The translations under genes and the position numbers were made by a program. Source: Candidatus Woesearchaeota archaeon (lineage in GTDB: Archaea; Nanobdellota; Nanobdellia; Woesearchaeales; UBA10200). From it: DNA of 5,518 nucleotides. Positions 5,379 to 5,518 of the stretch are shown here, in pieces (position 1 is the first letter of the stretch; every line of letters begins with the position of its first letter). The stretch covers positions 1-5,518 of the forward strand of contig JAGVZX010000093.1 of the NCBI GenBank assembly GCA_018302185.1. The letters are read 5' to 3'. The notes under the pieces were generated by a model. That model did not search any database. It saw only the letters and a program-made list of their open reading frames with translations, and was not told the DNA's origin.

Positions 5379-5518
5379 ATGATCAAGCTTTTTTTTGACA
5401 GCGAAGATGCATTATGGGGAATGATCGTTGGAGCATTAGTGCTTGGATTAGCAAGCAGCTTGCCTGGCAATATCAAGATACCGTTTAACAAGGAGATCCT
5501 TATCGGAGCATTAGGGCT
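5379..5518 (+). CDS. Predicted membrane protein (3' partial)
   Basis: Only the first 46 codons are in the window, and the frame is still open at the right edge. The ATG at 5379 is preceded by GGTGG (5370-5374) at 4 bases spacing, a good Shine-Dalgarno site. The N-terminus MIKLFFDSEDALWG is followed by a hydrophobic helix, GMIVGALVLGLASSLPG (about residues 14-30), then a short polar loop NIKIPFNKE and the start of what looks like a second helix (ILIGALG). There is no cleavable signal peptide pattern. The product is not recognisable from this fragment. It lies 81 bp after the PAC2-family gene, with a palindrome in between, so it may have its own promoter. Confidence 0.75.
   Translation, partial: MIKLFFDSEDALWGMIVGALVLGLASSLPGNIKIPFNKEILIGALG

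Overview
This AT-rich window most likely comes from an archaeal chromosome, probably a small-genome DPANN-type lineage such as Woesearchaeota. Three things point to archaea: a STAND-class archaeal ATPase fused to a DUF234 nuclease domain, a PAC2-family proteasome-assembly-chaperone-like protein, and A/T-rich TATA/BRE-like promoters with GAGG or GGTGG Shine-Dalgarno sites. The lineage is an inference from style and composition, because no rRNA or marker gene is present. All credible genes are on the + strand.

Layout. (1) Positions 2-979 are the 3' part of a charged, helical protein of unknown function with a Pro/Thr/Gly linker; it is cut by the left edge. (2) Positions 1009-2586 hold a one-gene unit: an ATPase-nuclease gene (1167-2534) with its own TATA box and apparently a leaderless mRNA. 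It is bracketed by two direct copies of a 46-bp repeat (1015-1060 and 2541-2586, 42/46 identical). (3) Positions 2609-2878 are a non-coding ~270-bp imperfect palindrome whose arms pair over 22-bp outer and 18+10-bp inner stems. (4) Positions 2913-5518 carry four co-directional genes: an unknown charged helical protein, a four-helix membrane protein, a PAC2-family protein, and the start of another membrane protein cut by the right edge. The first three of these are all preceded by the same AAAAAAGAGG leader motif.

How it fits together. The right-hand genes look like resident chromosomal genes, partly co-transcribed (the 48-bp gap between the first two) and partly with their own promoters. The ATPase with its flanking repeats, and the palindromic element next to it, look like insertions or accessory DNA between the resident genes at 979 and 2997. 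The two most noteworthy signals are the direct repeats exactly framing the ATPase gene, which suggest a mobile gene cassette, and the 270-bp palindromic element, which could be a MITE-like element or a structured RNA. No CRISPR array, tRNA, rRNA or transposase gene was seen.
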